A stretch of DNA of 64,000 bases from Chroococcus sp. FPU101 (GTDB lineage Bacteria; Cyanobacteriota; Cyanobacteriia; Cyanobacteriales; Microcystaceae): the NCBI RefSeq assembly GCF_017312365.1, contig NZ_BLJI01000003.1:62001-126000 (forward strand), written 5' to 3'. Shown here piece by piece: positions 36,742-45,692 of the stretch. Each line of letters begins with the position of its first letter. The first letter of the stretch is position 1. The translations under genes were made by a program, and so were the position numbers. The notes under the pieces are model-generated. The model did not search any database. It had not been told where the DNA came from and worked only from the letters and a program-made list of their open reading frames with translations.

Positions 36742-38252
36742 TTTTCTTTTTCAAACCAACTTAAATCTATATAGTTAATTCTTGCATAGGGTTCTAAGGC
36801 AGATAGTATCTTAGTACCATAACTACGAGAACTAACACGGTTATCGAATAAAGCAACGAACCCCTGTGACTCACGTATCGGCATAACAGCGCGTTGAATT
36901 TCTCTTAATGCAGTGGGTAATAAGTACAACCTAAACCAATCTTGACGATGATTTTTATAATAAGCAATTCTACCCGCAACGAGAGGATTTTCTGGGGACG
37001 GAATGGGTAATGTAGCAATAATTAATAGCTGAGGGATGGGAAAATTGGCTTGATAGTTATGCCAAAACTGCCAACCACAGACTAAAATTCCATTAGAGGC
37101 AATTTCTGTTTTTTCGACTTGTACTCTAGAACCAAATTCAGCCGCGAGAATCGATGCAAGTTGGCCTTTTAGCGGTACATCTTCAATAATAATGATGATT
37201 GGCTCATTGCGGATCTGGCTTAGACTAACGAGAGTTTGAATTTGTTGGAATAAAACCCCTTGAAATTGCGGTGTATTGGGTAAAGGGAAACCATCAGGGA
37301 TATACAGGTTTATGTATTCGCTTTTTTGATTTGCAGAAAATTTTAGAGATAATACATCTGGTAAACCGAGTTGTTGACGATAGATGGTTGCTGTTTTCTC
37401 ACTATCTAAAAAACCTCCCATCAGTACTACAGGTTGTTTCTCCCAAATAGGTTGTAAGATATTGGCTATTTCGACGGGACTAATATTTAGGGTAAACTCT
37501 TTTGCTTCTCGGTTCACAGATACCCACATGATTTGATTTTCATCGGGTATGCGTTCTAGATATTTTTTAAAGGGTGAATTAGAATCTAGATCACTCAGTA
37601 TGGGTTTAAGCTTCTCTAAAATTTCTTTTTCGGTTTCATCGATTAAAAAACATTCATAGGGATTTTTTGGATGAGACAGAATGAGTTGATGTAACTGAGT
37701 GTAGATCGATTGTACTGCTTCGGGTAAGGTTTGCCAGTCAGAGGGAGAAATAGTTACTGTTAATTGTTGGGTTGTCCATTCGGCTAAACGATCGCTTTGA
37801 TCGATTAATGTAGGTATATTATAGGGAAAATGCCCCAGATGATTGATTCGATCATTTAACCAATCTTCGGGAGTCGTTAACAATAATCCTTGAAATGATT
37901 TAGACTCAGGCCAGCGATGTCCTCTTACAATATCTTTATGAGTTTGTAACCATTCTTGAAGCTGTGGAATTTCGACACTGAGTAATCGTTCTTGTTCCTT
38001 AAGGGGTACAACTAATATAATCGGTGAATCGGCTAAAAGTGCGGGTGTTAGATAACTAAGACTATAACGTGCGATGCCCTTGGCACTTGGCAAAGCTGAG
38101 AACGTATGTCCTGTTTGGATCACCGCAGAACGTTGTAAACGCAGGGTACGGGCAATGATACGCGCCATCGTTAGATGATGTTGCCAATTTGAGGGATTTT
38201 GTTCCCGCAAATAAGCAAGTAACGAAGAATGTACCGTAGCTTCTAGAATCAT
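36738..38252 (-). CDS. degenerate DinG/XPD-like helicase
   Basis: A 504-residue protein. The C-terminal part (PQLLIIATLPIPSPENPLVAGRIAYYKNHR, RAVMPIRESQGFVALFDNR) matches the last helicase motifs of DinG/XPD-like proteins, but the expected Walker A GKT near the N terminus is replaced by IQTGHTFSALPSAKGIARY, and no DEAH box is evident. It therefore lacks the usual ATP-binding residues and may be a non-catalytic paralogue. The family is present as a cyanobacterial conserved protein. It precedes the convergent methyltransferase and follows the hydroxylase gene by 73 bases on the same strand. Confidence 0.7.
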   Translation of the reverse strand: MILEATVHSSLLAYLREQNPSNWQHHLTMARIIARTLRLQRSAVIQTGHTFSALPSAKGIARYSLSYLTPALLADSPIILVVPLKEQERLLSVEIPQLQEWLQTHKDIVRGHRWPESKSFQGLLLTTPEDWLNDRINHLGHFPYNIPTLIDQSDRLAEWTTQQLTVTISPSDWQTLPEAVQSIYTQLHQLILSHPKNPYECFLIDETEKEILEKLKPILSDLDSNSPFKKYLERIPDENQIMWVSVNREAKEFTLNISPVEIANILQPIWEKQPVVLMGGFLDSEKTATIYRQQLGLPDVLSLKFSANQKSEYINLYIPDGFPLPNTPQFQGVLFQQIQTLVSLSQIRNEPIIIIIEDVPLKGQLASILAAEFGSRVQVEKTEIASNGILVCGWQFWHNYQANFPIPQLLIIATLPIPSPENPLVAGRIAYYKNHRQDWFRLYLLPTALREIQRAVMPIRESQGFVALFDNRVSSRSYGTKILSALEPYARINYIDLSWFEKEN

Positions 38253-38325
38253 TGCACCGTAATTAAAAACAAACAGGCTTCTATGATAGTGTTTATCTGT
38301 AATTCATGCATTGGCTCAATTGTTT

Positions 38326-39528
38326 CTATGGTGCGAGTTGGGGCGTTTTTCCTAATAATCCCGTCATTAACTGCAATGAAAACCGTTTTAGGGGTGGAAT
38401 ATTTCGCATCATCCACAATCCTAACCGACGCACTACCACAACAGGCAACCAATTATTAGAAAAGAGTCGATCTAGAAGATCCGTAAATCCTAGAATAGCG
38501 AGATTTTCTTTTTTACGCCAAGTCTCATATTTTTGTAAAACTTCTAGTGTTCCAATATCTTTTCCTTGTTGATGTGCTTCAGTTAAGACTTGTGCTAATG
38601 CTGCTGCATCTCGAATACCGAGGTTTAAACCTTGCCCACCGACAGGATGACAACAATGTGCTGCATCTCCAACTAAAGCGAGTCTCGATTTAACATAATG
38701 ATCACTCTGCATTAATTGTACAGGGAATAAATAGCGATCGCTCACTAATTCGATGTCACCCAATACCCCGCGAGTATATTCACTCAGTTTATCTAAAAAC
38801 CCTTGGCGATCCATTTCCTGTAGTGCTTTTGCTTCTGCATGGGGGTTTGTCCAAACAATCTGACATCGGTTGTCTCTTAAGGGTAAAATTCCCATAGGGC
38901 CACTTGGCCAAAATCGTTCAAACGCGGTATTATTTTGAGGAAGTTGATGGGATATAGTAAATGTTACACAAGATTGCCAATATTTCCAGCCACGTGTTGT
39001 AATCTTAGCCCATTGACGGATTTTAGATTTAGCCCCATCTGCACCAATAACTAATTTAGTCTTGAGTTGTTGTTCTTGTCCATTGATATTTAGTGATATT
39101 ACTGCTGAGAAGTCTTGATAGCTAACTTGATTCACTTCAGCAGGACAAATCCAGCTAATATTATCGCAGTGTTCAATAAAATCTTGTAACGCTTTTAGAA
39201 TAATTTGATGTTCGCCAACATATCCTAGATAATCTGTTCCTAAATCTTCTGTCGCAAAGGGAACAACTCCAGAGTGATGAGCATCGGATAAACGAATCTT
39301 ATTAAATTTGCCAATAAAAGGTGCGATTTGTTGCCAAACGCCAATGAGTGTCAAAATTCTTCCCGAAAGGATGGAAAGAGCATAAGCTTGCCGTCTAGCG
39401 GCTGCTTTTTCGAGGGATTGCGCTTCGATAATTGCAATTTTTAAACCCGAATTTTTTAAAGCTGATGCTAAGGTTGCCCCGACGATACCACCGCCAACAA
39501 TTACTAAATCGTAGTCGTATGCAAACAT
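38326..39528 (-). CDS. FAD-dependent hydroxylase (UbiH/Coq6 type)
   Basis: A 400-residue flavoprotein monooxygenase with the GxGxxG dinucleotide fold DLVIVGGGIVGATLASAL near residue 8, the KLVIGADGAKS block near 160 and the GDAAHCCHPVGGQGLNLGIRDA FAD motif near 285. This class hydroxylates quinone rings; the cyanobacterial member is thought to serve plastoquinone biosynthesis. ATG 39528 gives the expected N terminus MFAYDYDLVIV; the TTG five codons upstream is not needed. The helicase-like gene lies 73 bases downstream. Confidence 0.88.
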   Translation of the reverse strand: MFAYDYDLVIVGGGIVGATLASALKNSGLKIAIIEAQSLEKAAARRQAYALSILSGRILTLIGVWQQIAPFIGKFNKIRLSDAHHSGVVPFATEDLGTDYLGYVGEHQIILKALQDFIEHCDNISWICPAEVNQVSYQDFSAVISLNINGQEQQLKTKLVIGADGAKSKIRQWAKITTRGWKYWQSCVTFTISHQLPQNNTAFERFWPSGPMGILPLRDNRCQIVWTNPHAEAKALQEMDRQGFLDKLSEYTRGVLGDIELVSDRYLFPVQLMQSDHYVKSRLALVGDAAHCCHPVGGQGLNLGIRDAAALAQVLTEAHQQGKDIGTLEVLQKYETWRKKENLAILGFTDLLDRLFSNNWLPVVVVRRLGLWMMRNIPPLKRFSLQLMTGLLGKTPQLAP

Positions 39529-39603
39529 TATGTTTTTTGTCAAGAGAAGATTTTAAAACTTTATTTTTCTTTATTCTGACATTTCTAGTCTGAAGAATCA
39601 AGG

Positions 39604-39789
39604 CTATTGACCGAATTCTAGACGTGTTTGGTCTACGAGTTCCCCTGTAATGAGATCAGTTCCTGCGGCTCTAGCTTTAGCTTCGATGCGTTGACGAGCT
39701 TGCGATCGGACAAAAAATGGAATATTCTTAAGTTTAGCTTGGGCTTCAGGTGTCCAGATGGGAATATCAGTAATTTTGGGTTCTTTCAT
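39604..39789 (-). CDS. stand-alone PCP_red domain protein
   Basis: A 61-residue protein equal to one PCP_red domain, the small C-terminal module of ChlB, the light-independent protochlorophyllide reductase subunit: [32 protein letters not shown]. Stand-alone versions are widespread in cyanobacteria, but their partner and role are not known. The helical part may bind pigment or partner proteins. It is 76 bases upstream of the hydroxylase start, on the same strand. Confidence 0.82.
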   Translation of the reverse strand: MKEPKITDIPIWTPEAQAKLKNIPFFVRSQARQRIEAKARAAGTDLITGELVDQTRLEFGQ

Positions 39790-39961
39790 CGTCTATCAGA
39801 ATGTAATCTCTATTTCCATCCTAGCGTTTTTGGTTATTCTGTAGGCATAGGGATTCCAAATTCTATGAATATTATATTTGTCATGTTATTCAGGTTTAAA
39901 TTGGGTTTGAATACCCTACCCCTACTTGTCATAATCAATGACACAGCAAACATAAGTTTAT

Positions 39962-40488
39962 ATGCACACACTTGCTCAGTGGACAGTTAAAGATTATCAC
40001 AAAATGATTGACGCAGGAATTTTGAGTGAGCGTCATGTAGAGTTAATCGCTGGAGATATTATAGAAATGAGTCCAGAAGGGTCTACTCATAGATTTATAA
40101 ATTATCGAGGTGTGATTTATCTGCGTTCACACTACTTTAAGAACAAGCTATCGTGATGGAAGCTTATTCTATTACTCTTGCTGACTCTGAACCTGAACCT
40201 GAAATTGCTATTGTTCGTTCTCCTGATACTTTATATCTCAACCGTCATCCCTATCCCGAAAATATTTACTGGTTAATTGAGATTTCTGATAGAACCTTAA
40301 AGAAAGATTTAGAAGTTAAAAAGATTATCTATGCTAATGCAGGAATTAAGGAATATTAGGTGATTGAGCTTCAGTCTAGAATTCTATATGTCTTCCAAAA
40401 TCCCATAGAACAAGTTTATCAAAAAGGTATTATTTTTTCCTCAGCGTTTCCTACATTGCCAATTTCTGTAGAACAATTGTTAGGGTAA
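39962..40488 (+). pseudogene. Uma2-family nuclease (DUF820) pseudogene
   Basis: Three pieces of one Uma2 (DUF820) protein remain: the N terminus from ATG 39962 (LAQWTVKDYHKMIDAGILSERHVELIAGDIIEM), a middle part from about 40147 in another frame (YSITLADSEPEPEIAIVRSP, NIYWLIEISDRTLKKDLEVKKI) and the C terminus after a TAG at 40357-40359 that replaces the Trp codon of KEYW (VIELQSRILYVFQNP). So the gene has at least one frameshift with small loss near 40140 and one amber codon. The PD-(D/E)XK nuclease cannot be active. Confidence 0.85.
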
Positions 40489-40567
40489 GGGGTTTATTAA
40501 ATTTCTTAGTTTAAGTTTGAATTGGAAAAGAAGAACGGCTGTCAGTTAATGTTATATACTAATAACA

Positions 40568-40612
40568 AAACGATCAATGTACATTTAATACAACAATGAA
40601 CATTGACCGTTT
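40568..40612 (-). terminator. terminator of the lysine-rich secreted protein gene
   Basis: An 18-base stem with two mismatches (AAACGATCAATGTACATT and AATGAACATTGACCGTTT) lies just after the minus-strand gene ending at 40635. On the minus strand the stem is followed by TTTTGTTATT, which fits a rho-independent terminator. Confidence 0.75.
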
Positions 40613-40634
40613 AGTTTAAAAAAGAAGCTATTTG

Positions 40635-41060
40635 TTATTTGCTAAAAGCATCTTTGATGTTGTCTACAGTACGCTCAATAGCATTCTGTGTCTTATCAAC
40701 TGCTTTCTCAGTTCTGGCTGCATCTTTTTCGGATTTTTCTAGAATTCTACTTTTATCTTTTTTAGCTTTGCGTTCAATAAAATTACCGCTACCATCTGTG
40801 GCATCTTCAACTTTAGACGCATTGCTCTTAGCTGCATCTTGAACTTTTTCCTTGGTATCTTGGATAAAATTCTTAGCACGTCCAGCATCTTTGCCAACTT
40901 TATTTTCTACCTTATCTGCTGCGTCAGTCGATGCCATTGCTACATTATTAGAGAAAAATGCACCTTGCCAGATAAAGGTCATCGCTAATAGACAAAGCAT
41001 TGATGTAATGATCGAACGTTTGATAGTGGATAACCGTTTTGTCAAATTTTTCAGTGTCAT
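40635..41060 (-). CDS. secreted lysine/alanine-rich LEA-like protein
   Basis: A 141-residue protein with a signal peptide (residues 1 to about 42; SIITSMLCLLAMTFIWQGAFF and VAMAS cleavage site). The mature part is highly charged and helical with repeated K/D/A units (TKEKVQDAAKSNASKVEDA, EKSEKDAARTEKAVDKTQNAIERTVDNIKDAF), resembling late embryogenesis abundant or apolipoprotein-like stress proteins. Function is unknown; protection of the periplasm during stress is possible. ATG 41060 is chosen over TTG 41069. A strong hairpin terminator follows. Confidence 0.65.
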   Translation of the reverse strand: MTLKNLTKRLSTIKRSIITSMLCLLAMTFIWQGAFFSNNVAMASTDAADKVENKVGKDAGRAKNFIQDTKEKVQDAAKSNASKVEDATDGSGNFIERKAKKDKSRILEKSEKDAARTEKAVDKTQNAIERTVDNIKDAFSK

Positions 41061-41190
41061 AGAAAACAATATTAGTAAGTTTCAGTATCCTATTTGTACT
41101 TGATTTTACGGATCGCTTGAATACACCCCCAGACAGAATCCTTTTCACCATAAGGAGTAGCAGAGTTGATTTTATTGGGTTTTAGCCTGA

Positions 41191-43746
41191 TTAACTTCCT
41201 TTTGCTTCTAATTTTGTCAAACGACTTTTTAGATCTTGGTTTTCTTGTTTGAGTTGTTCGACTTCTTCCCGTAACCCTTTTAGTGCTTTGTCTGAACCTA
41301 GATTTTTTTGTACTCGTTGGATAGCTTCTTCGGTCATGCGTTTAACCCTGCCATCTGGGGTACTATAAGACAATGATTGCAAAAATGCGATCGCTTTAGG
41401 GGTTTCCATTTGTCCTAATGCGACACTGACGGATACTTGCGTTAGGAAAAAGCTTTCTTGAGCGATACTTTCTAACGCTTCTAAAATTGTTTCTAGCTTA
41501 TCGGGTGTTTGTCCAACGGATACCGCCCCTAATGCACGAATTGCCGCTAAACGCAAGGGCTGAGGCACTCCTAATTTTGTATATTCGAGAATGACATCAA
41601 CCGCAACAGGTGAGGTTTTTAATTGACTCAATCCTCCAATTGCCCCCGATCTTACCACTTCATTCCATCCTGTACGGGTTTCTAAAATATTTTTCAGCAA
41701 TTCAATAACTTCGGGTTCTTTTGCTTTGAGGTTGCCGTACACCATTCCCCCTAAACCTCTTGCTGCTGCTGCTTCGGTGTAATAACTTGGATCTCCTTGT
41801 TCTAGAAAGCTTTTTAAGGTGTTGTAACTGAGTAGGGTTTTGCTTTGACTTAAACCATCAACAACAGCGCGTCTGACACTTGGATGTTTATCTTGTAACC
41901 CCTGAATGACTGCTGTTACTGCTTGATCTAAATTGATACTAGATAACTGTTTTGCTACTTCTAGACGCACTCCCCAGAACGGATCTTGAGTTAATGCGGT
42001 GGATAATGCTTCTATTGCTTCTAAACCGCCTTTTTTAGCGATCGTTTTTGCTGCATAGATGCGAGAAACGGGATCACGATCGTGTTTGAGTTGTGCTTTG
42101 AGTTCAGGTAATGGATATTCTAAGGTTACGGTTTTGAGGTAGTTATTGCCGACATCAAAGCTAATAAAATCGGGTTTTGTCTCCAAAGGAAAATAAAAGC
42201 TTTGTTCTTTTTCATGAATGCGTAAAGTGTATTGCTTGACATTTACATCATTTACTGAATATCCGAAGCCGATGGGAATTTTGAGATCAAATAATTCTTT
42301 TTCACTTTGAGTTTGAGTAACTGTCAGTTTCGCTAAATTACTGTCGCCATCCCATGAGTAAGCAATTTTATAATCAGGATGACCACCGCGAAAGACATAT
42401 TGATCGAACAGAAACATTAAATTATAACCTGTTGCTTGATCAATTGCTCTCAATAGATCAATGGTTTCTACAGTTTTATGTGCGTTATTTTTAACAAAAG
42501 TATGAATCGCTTTAGTAAATAATTCGTCCCCTAAGATGGTACGAATCATATGATACACACAAGCCCCTTTTTCATACAAATGACGATCATATAATTCTAT
42601 TGCTTCTCGATAGACATGGGTGACAATGGGACGACGATAGCGGTTTGCATCCTCATCTAGATAGCTTCTCGCTTCCCCTAATAAATAATATGTCCCGTGA
42701 TCTAAACCATATTCTTCTTCTACCCATAATACTTCAGAATAAGAAGCCATTCCCTCTTTAATCCAAGCGTGTGACCAATGTTTAATCACCACTAAGTCAC
42801 CAAACCATTGATGTGCGAGTTCATGTGCAACTAAACTTTCAGTCCGCAGAGGATCTAAACTGGCTCTTTCGTCGAGTAAACAGCGATCGGTTAAAATCGT
42901 GGTAGATGTATTTTCCATCCCACCAAAAATAAAATCATCGACGCAGACTTGAGCATATTTAGGAAAGGGATAGAGATAACCAAATTTATTCGAGAAAAAT
43001 TCAACCATACGGGGGGTTTTCCCCATACTAAGAACCGCTTCTGTTTCTTTTCCTTTTTCTACATAGTAGGTTACTGGAATATTATTCCAACTATCTTTTA
43101 TTTCGGCAAAGTCCCCAACTGCTAATGTCATCAGATAGGTTGGATGAATTTGCTTTTGTGACCAATGATAAATGATTTCTTCGCCTACTTCTTGTTTTTC
43201 GATTAATTCTCCGTTAGATATGGCTAAAAAAGGTTGAGGAACTTTAACTCGTATTTCTGATGTAGCCAGTTGTCCTGGATAATCAAAACAGGGAAACCAA
43301 AACCGCGAGTCTTCATCTTCTCCCTGTGTCCAAACTTGTACGGGTTTATGGGGATAATGTTCTTCTGGTGCGATAAAATAAAGTCCTCTTTGGGGTTGTT
43401 CGACTTGATACGCTATAACGATATTGATGGGTTGTTCGGTAGTCGGTGAAAGTAGGTGAATTGTGAGTAAGGAGCGATCGTAATCAAAGGGTTGACTGAT
43501 ATTATCGATTAAAACGGACTGAATCTGTAAATCGACTGCATCTAAAACCAGTTGGGTGACACCAATACGAATGGGAGTGAGGGTAATTGTACAAGTTCCC
43601 TTAAAGCTTTTATTGGGGATATCGAGGGATAAATCTAGAAATATGTGGTTTACTTGTCCTGGTCTATCTGGATTGTAGTGTGGTTTGGCCCCAGGAAGTT
43701 CAAAGGATTTACGATTATCTTCCGTGTCGAAGGTTTTGTATGACAT
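41191..43746 (-). CDS. M1 aminopeptidase with HEAT repeats
   Basis: The 851-residue metallopeptidase has the M1 substrate motif GGMENTST near residue 277 and the zinc site HELAHQWFGD near 310, with the distal Glu in the following WIKEGMASY. An ARM/HEAT-like helical domain (about 555-800, for example RDPVSRIYAAKTIAKKGG, DKHPSVRRAVVDGLSQ) follows the catalytic domain, and a short coiled coil (LREEVEQLKQENQDLKSRL) ends the protein. It removes N-terminal residues from peptides in the cytosol. This arrangement is common in cyanobacteria. Confidence 0.93.
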   Translation of the reverse strand: MSYKTFDTEDNRKSFELPGAKPHYNPDRPGQVNHIFLDLSLDIPNKSFKGTCTITLTPIRIGVTQLVLDAVDLQIQSVLIDNISQPFDYDRSLLTIHLLSPTTEQPINIVIAYQVEQPQRGLYFIAPEEHYPHKPVQVWTQGEDEDSRFWFPCFDYPGQLATSEIRVKVPQPFLAISNGELIEKQEVGEEIIYHWSQKQIHPTYLMTLAVGDFAEIKDSWNNIPVTYYVEKGKETEAVLSMGKTPRMVEFFSNKFGYLYPFPKYAQVCVDDFIFGGMENTSTTILTDRCLLDERASLDPLRTESLVAHELAHQWFGDLVVIKHWSHAWIKEGMASYSEVLWVEEEYGLDHGTYYLLGEARSYLDEDANRYRRPIVTHVYREAIELYDRHLYEKGACVYHMIRTILGDELFTKAIHTFVKNNAHKTVETIDLLRAIDQATGYNLMFLFDQYVFRGGHPDYKIAYSWDGDSNLAKLTVTQTQSEKELFDLKIPIGFGYSVNDVNVKQYTLRIHEKEQSFYFPLETKPDFISFDVGNNYLKTVTLEYPLPELKAQLKHDRDPVSRIYAAKTIAKKGGLEAIEALSTALTQDPFWGVRLEVAKQLSSINLDQAVTAVIQGLQDKHPSVRRAVVDGLSQSKTLLSYNTLKSFLEQGDPSYYTEAAAARGLGGMVYGNLKAKEPEVIELLKNILETRTGWNEVVRSGAIGGLSQLKTSPVAVDVILEYTKLGVPQPLRLAAIRALGAVSVGQTPDKLETILEALESIAQESFFLTQVSVSVALGQMETPKAIAFLQSLSYSTPDGRVKRMTEEAIQRVQKNLGSDKALKGLREEVEQLKQENQDLKSRLTKLEAKGS

Positions 43747-43776
43747 GAGGGATGATCAATAGGATATTTATTTATA

Positions 43777-44078
43777 CTATTGTGCCTCATCAAATAATGC
43801 TTCTATATCTTGGCGACCATTAACTACTCGTAAAATTTCAATAACCCCATTGTTGACTCGGTAAAAGATGATATATCCGTTCATTAAAGACAAACCTCTT
43901 AATGATGGTTTAAAATGGTTGTAACTTCGTCCTAAGAAGGAAAATTGAGTCAGTGTTTGACATTTCTGATTAAACTCTGAAACAATTTTTCACCAGTTTC
44001 TACATTTATAGTCAAAAAATAATCTGCAATTGTGTTTAAATCACGAGTAGCTGATGGCGAAATAATGTAACGATTCAT
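43777..44078 (-). pseudogene. ParE/RelE-type toxin pseudogene
   Basis: The ATG at 44078 opens MNRYIISPSATRDLNTIADYF, a typical ParE start, and the frame breaks near 43990 where one base is lacking. The next frame then reads KCQTLTQFSFLGRSYNHF, RGLSLMNGYIIFYRV and IEILRVVNGRQDIEALF, ending TAG at 43777-43779. The repaired protein would be about 100 residues, the usual ParE length. With the frameshift it loses the C-terminal half including the core strands, so it should be inactive. A shared frame upstream joins it to antitoxin remains. Confidence 0.8.
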
Positions 44079-44186
44079 TTTGTCTCTAGACTGGCTTGTA
44101 AAACATCGTTCTAAGATTTCTTGAACGACTGTCTCACCGTTGTTTCCTTTGCCTCTCTCTAATTCTGCGATCGCTAAATCAATCTT
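44075..44186 (-). pseudogene. ParD-like antitoxin C-terminal remnant
   Basis: The segment reads KIDLAIAELERGKGNNGETV then VQEILER, matching the C-terminal half of ParD-like antitoxins. The natural end (LQASLETK then TGA overlapping the toxin ATG as ATGA) lies one base out of frame after the run near 44100, and the N-terminal DNA-binding part is missing. The remnant is joined to the 3' end of the amidotransferase gene (overlap 44179-44186). So both members of the ParDE pair are damaged. Confidence 0.65.
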
Positions 44187-45582
44187 GCATTCCAGCATAT
44201 AATAGCCTGACAAATAAACGCACTCCATCGTCGGCTTTTAAAGTTGAATAAGAAGGAGCTTCTCTAGTACCGATCGCACGTAAGTCTGATAATAACTCTG
44301 GATGGAACTGGCAAGTAAAAGAACGACGAATTTTTTTTGTTTCAAAGTCTTTGTAATTAATACAAGTAGCTGAACATTCTGTAACTATCTCTTGGTCAAC
44401 TGCTGTGGAACATAAAATTTCTATAGAGTCAGGTAATTGGATCAGCCATGATAGAGGGCTACCAGCAATAATGTGTCGATAGGGAACAATCGCATCATGA
44501 ATGCTACGATAAGCCCAGTTAGCAAACAGGATCGCTTCTTCATTAACTTCGTCTGAGTGAAACATTGAAATTGAGACTTCGCGCTCATATTGAAGACTTG
44601 TATCAATTACACCTTCATGACTATCTGAGGTTACATCATGAGCGTGAATTAATTCCCAGGGAATTCCCAGAACTTGACCATCAGGCGACTGATAAGGCAA
44701 TAATACACGATCGCCAACTTCTTTTGACTCATTTAGGGTCACGGCAAAATGCTCATCATTCCAGCCATTAGCAACCGTTCGTCCATCGCGCTTGCGGACT
44801 TGAAGTGTATTACCCATTGATGCAATACGTCCTGCAACTTCTTGGAGTGAATTCAGTGCTTTCGCTTGGTGGTCACCTTCTAGAGATGTTGTACTCAAGA
44901 TTTCTTTAACTGCTCTTTGAATTAGCCCTATATGACCTTGTGCCGCAAGCTGATGTCCAACACAAATGAAGATAGCAGGTGCGCTACCAGGGGATCGCGA
45001 GAGCAGTAATTTTTCGATTAAGGCAAACATATCTTCACGGGAACAAACGGGACTTGTCCAAGTCGAGGCATCATAAACCGATGGATCACCTCCTTCTACT
45101 ACTACTGCATAACTAGCACTAAATGCCCCTATCACTAATTCTGGATCGATAATACCCGTTGACCAAACAGGAAATAGTATTGAGTCTATATCAGCCACTT
45201 TTTGAGCAATGTAAGCGACATTTTTAGAAGCGCGAACTTCTTCATTAAGCACATTAGCACCAACATGATGCCAAGGCTCAATAATAACGATCGATTTGCG
45301 TAATAAATTAGGATGTAACAGCAAAAATTCAAAATCGGCTCTCGAGTTAATCACTTTTTCTAAGGGCTTTTCATGTCCCCATTCAAATACGCCGTCAGGC
45401 GCGAAAAGTTCTCTTTCAGAAAGCGGAGCAACCGAGGTTCTATCTGCTAAGAAGCGTCCTAAAAGAATATGTGCTGATTCAAAATCTGTATAACCTTGAT
45501 GTAAGTAACCAGAAGTCAACCGCCATTGGGTTCTTAGATTTGGGTTTTGATGAGCTTGCCCAGATTTTGTAGATTCAACCAT
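44179..45582 (-). CDS. class I glutamine amidotransferase-like protein
   Basis: A 467-residue protein with amidotransferase triad motifs far apart: FICVGHQLAA near residue 206 with the Cys nucleophile and the GHQ signature, and TCQFHPE near 427 with the His-x-Glu pair. About 200 residues lie between them, so it is much larger than a plain GATase domain. No synthase partner domain is seen. The N terminus has FAPDGVFEWGHEKPLEKV and VVVEGGDPSVYDAST. The substrate cannot be stated. Its last codons overlap the antitoxin remnant, so the original C terminus may have been altered by that join. Confidence 0.6.
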   Translation of the reverse strand: MVESTKSGQAHQNPNLRTQWRLTSGYLHQGYTDFESAHILLGRFLADRTSVAPLSERELFAPDGVFEWGHEKPLEKVINSRADFEFLLLHPNLLRKSIVIIEPWHHVGANVLNEEVRASKNVAYIAQKVADIDSILFPVWSTGIIDPELVIGAFSASYAVVVEGGDPSVYDASTWTSPVCSREDMFALIEKLLLSRSPGSAPAIFICVGHQLAAQGHIGLIQRAVKEILSTTSLEGDHQAKALNSLQEVAGRIASMGNTLQVRKRDGRTVANGWNDEHFAVTLNESKEVGDRVLLPYQSPDGQVLGIPWELIHAHDVTSDSHEGVIDTSLQYEREVSISMFHSDEVNEEAILFANWAYRSIHDAIVPYRHIIAGSPLSWLIQLPDSIEILCSTAVDQEIVTECSATCINYKDFETKKIRRSFTCQFHPELLSDLRAIGTREAPSYSTLKADDGVRLFVRLLYAGMQD

Positions 45583-45692
45583 GATTTGAATAAAATTTTT
45601 TAATTATCTTTAATGTTACCCGACCTCAATAGTAGTTAACCCATCCTTAAAAGTCTAGATACAATATAACTAATCAGCAAGTGGTGTCGGTT

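Noticed and set aside
44179-45582. CHAT-type caspase-like or defence protein
   Set aside because: The GHQ and HPE motifs fit a class I amidotransferase and not a His-Cys caspase dyad. No defence partner is adjacent.
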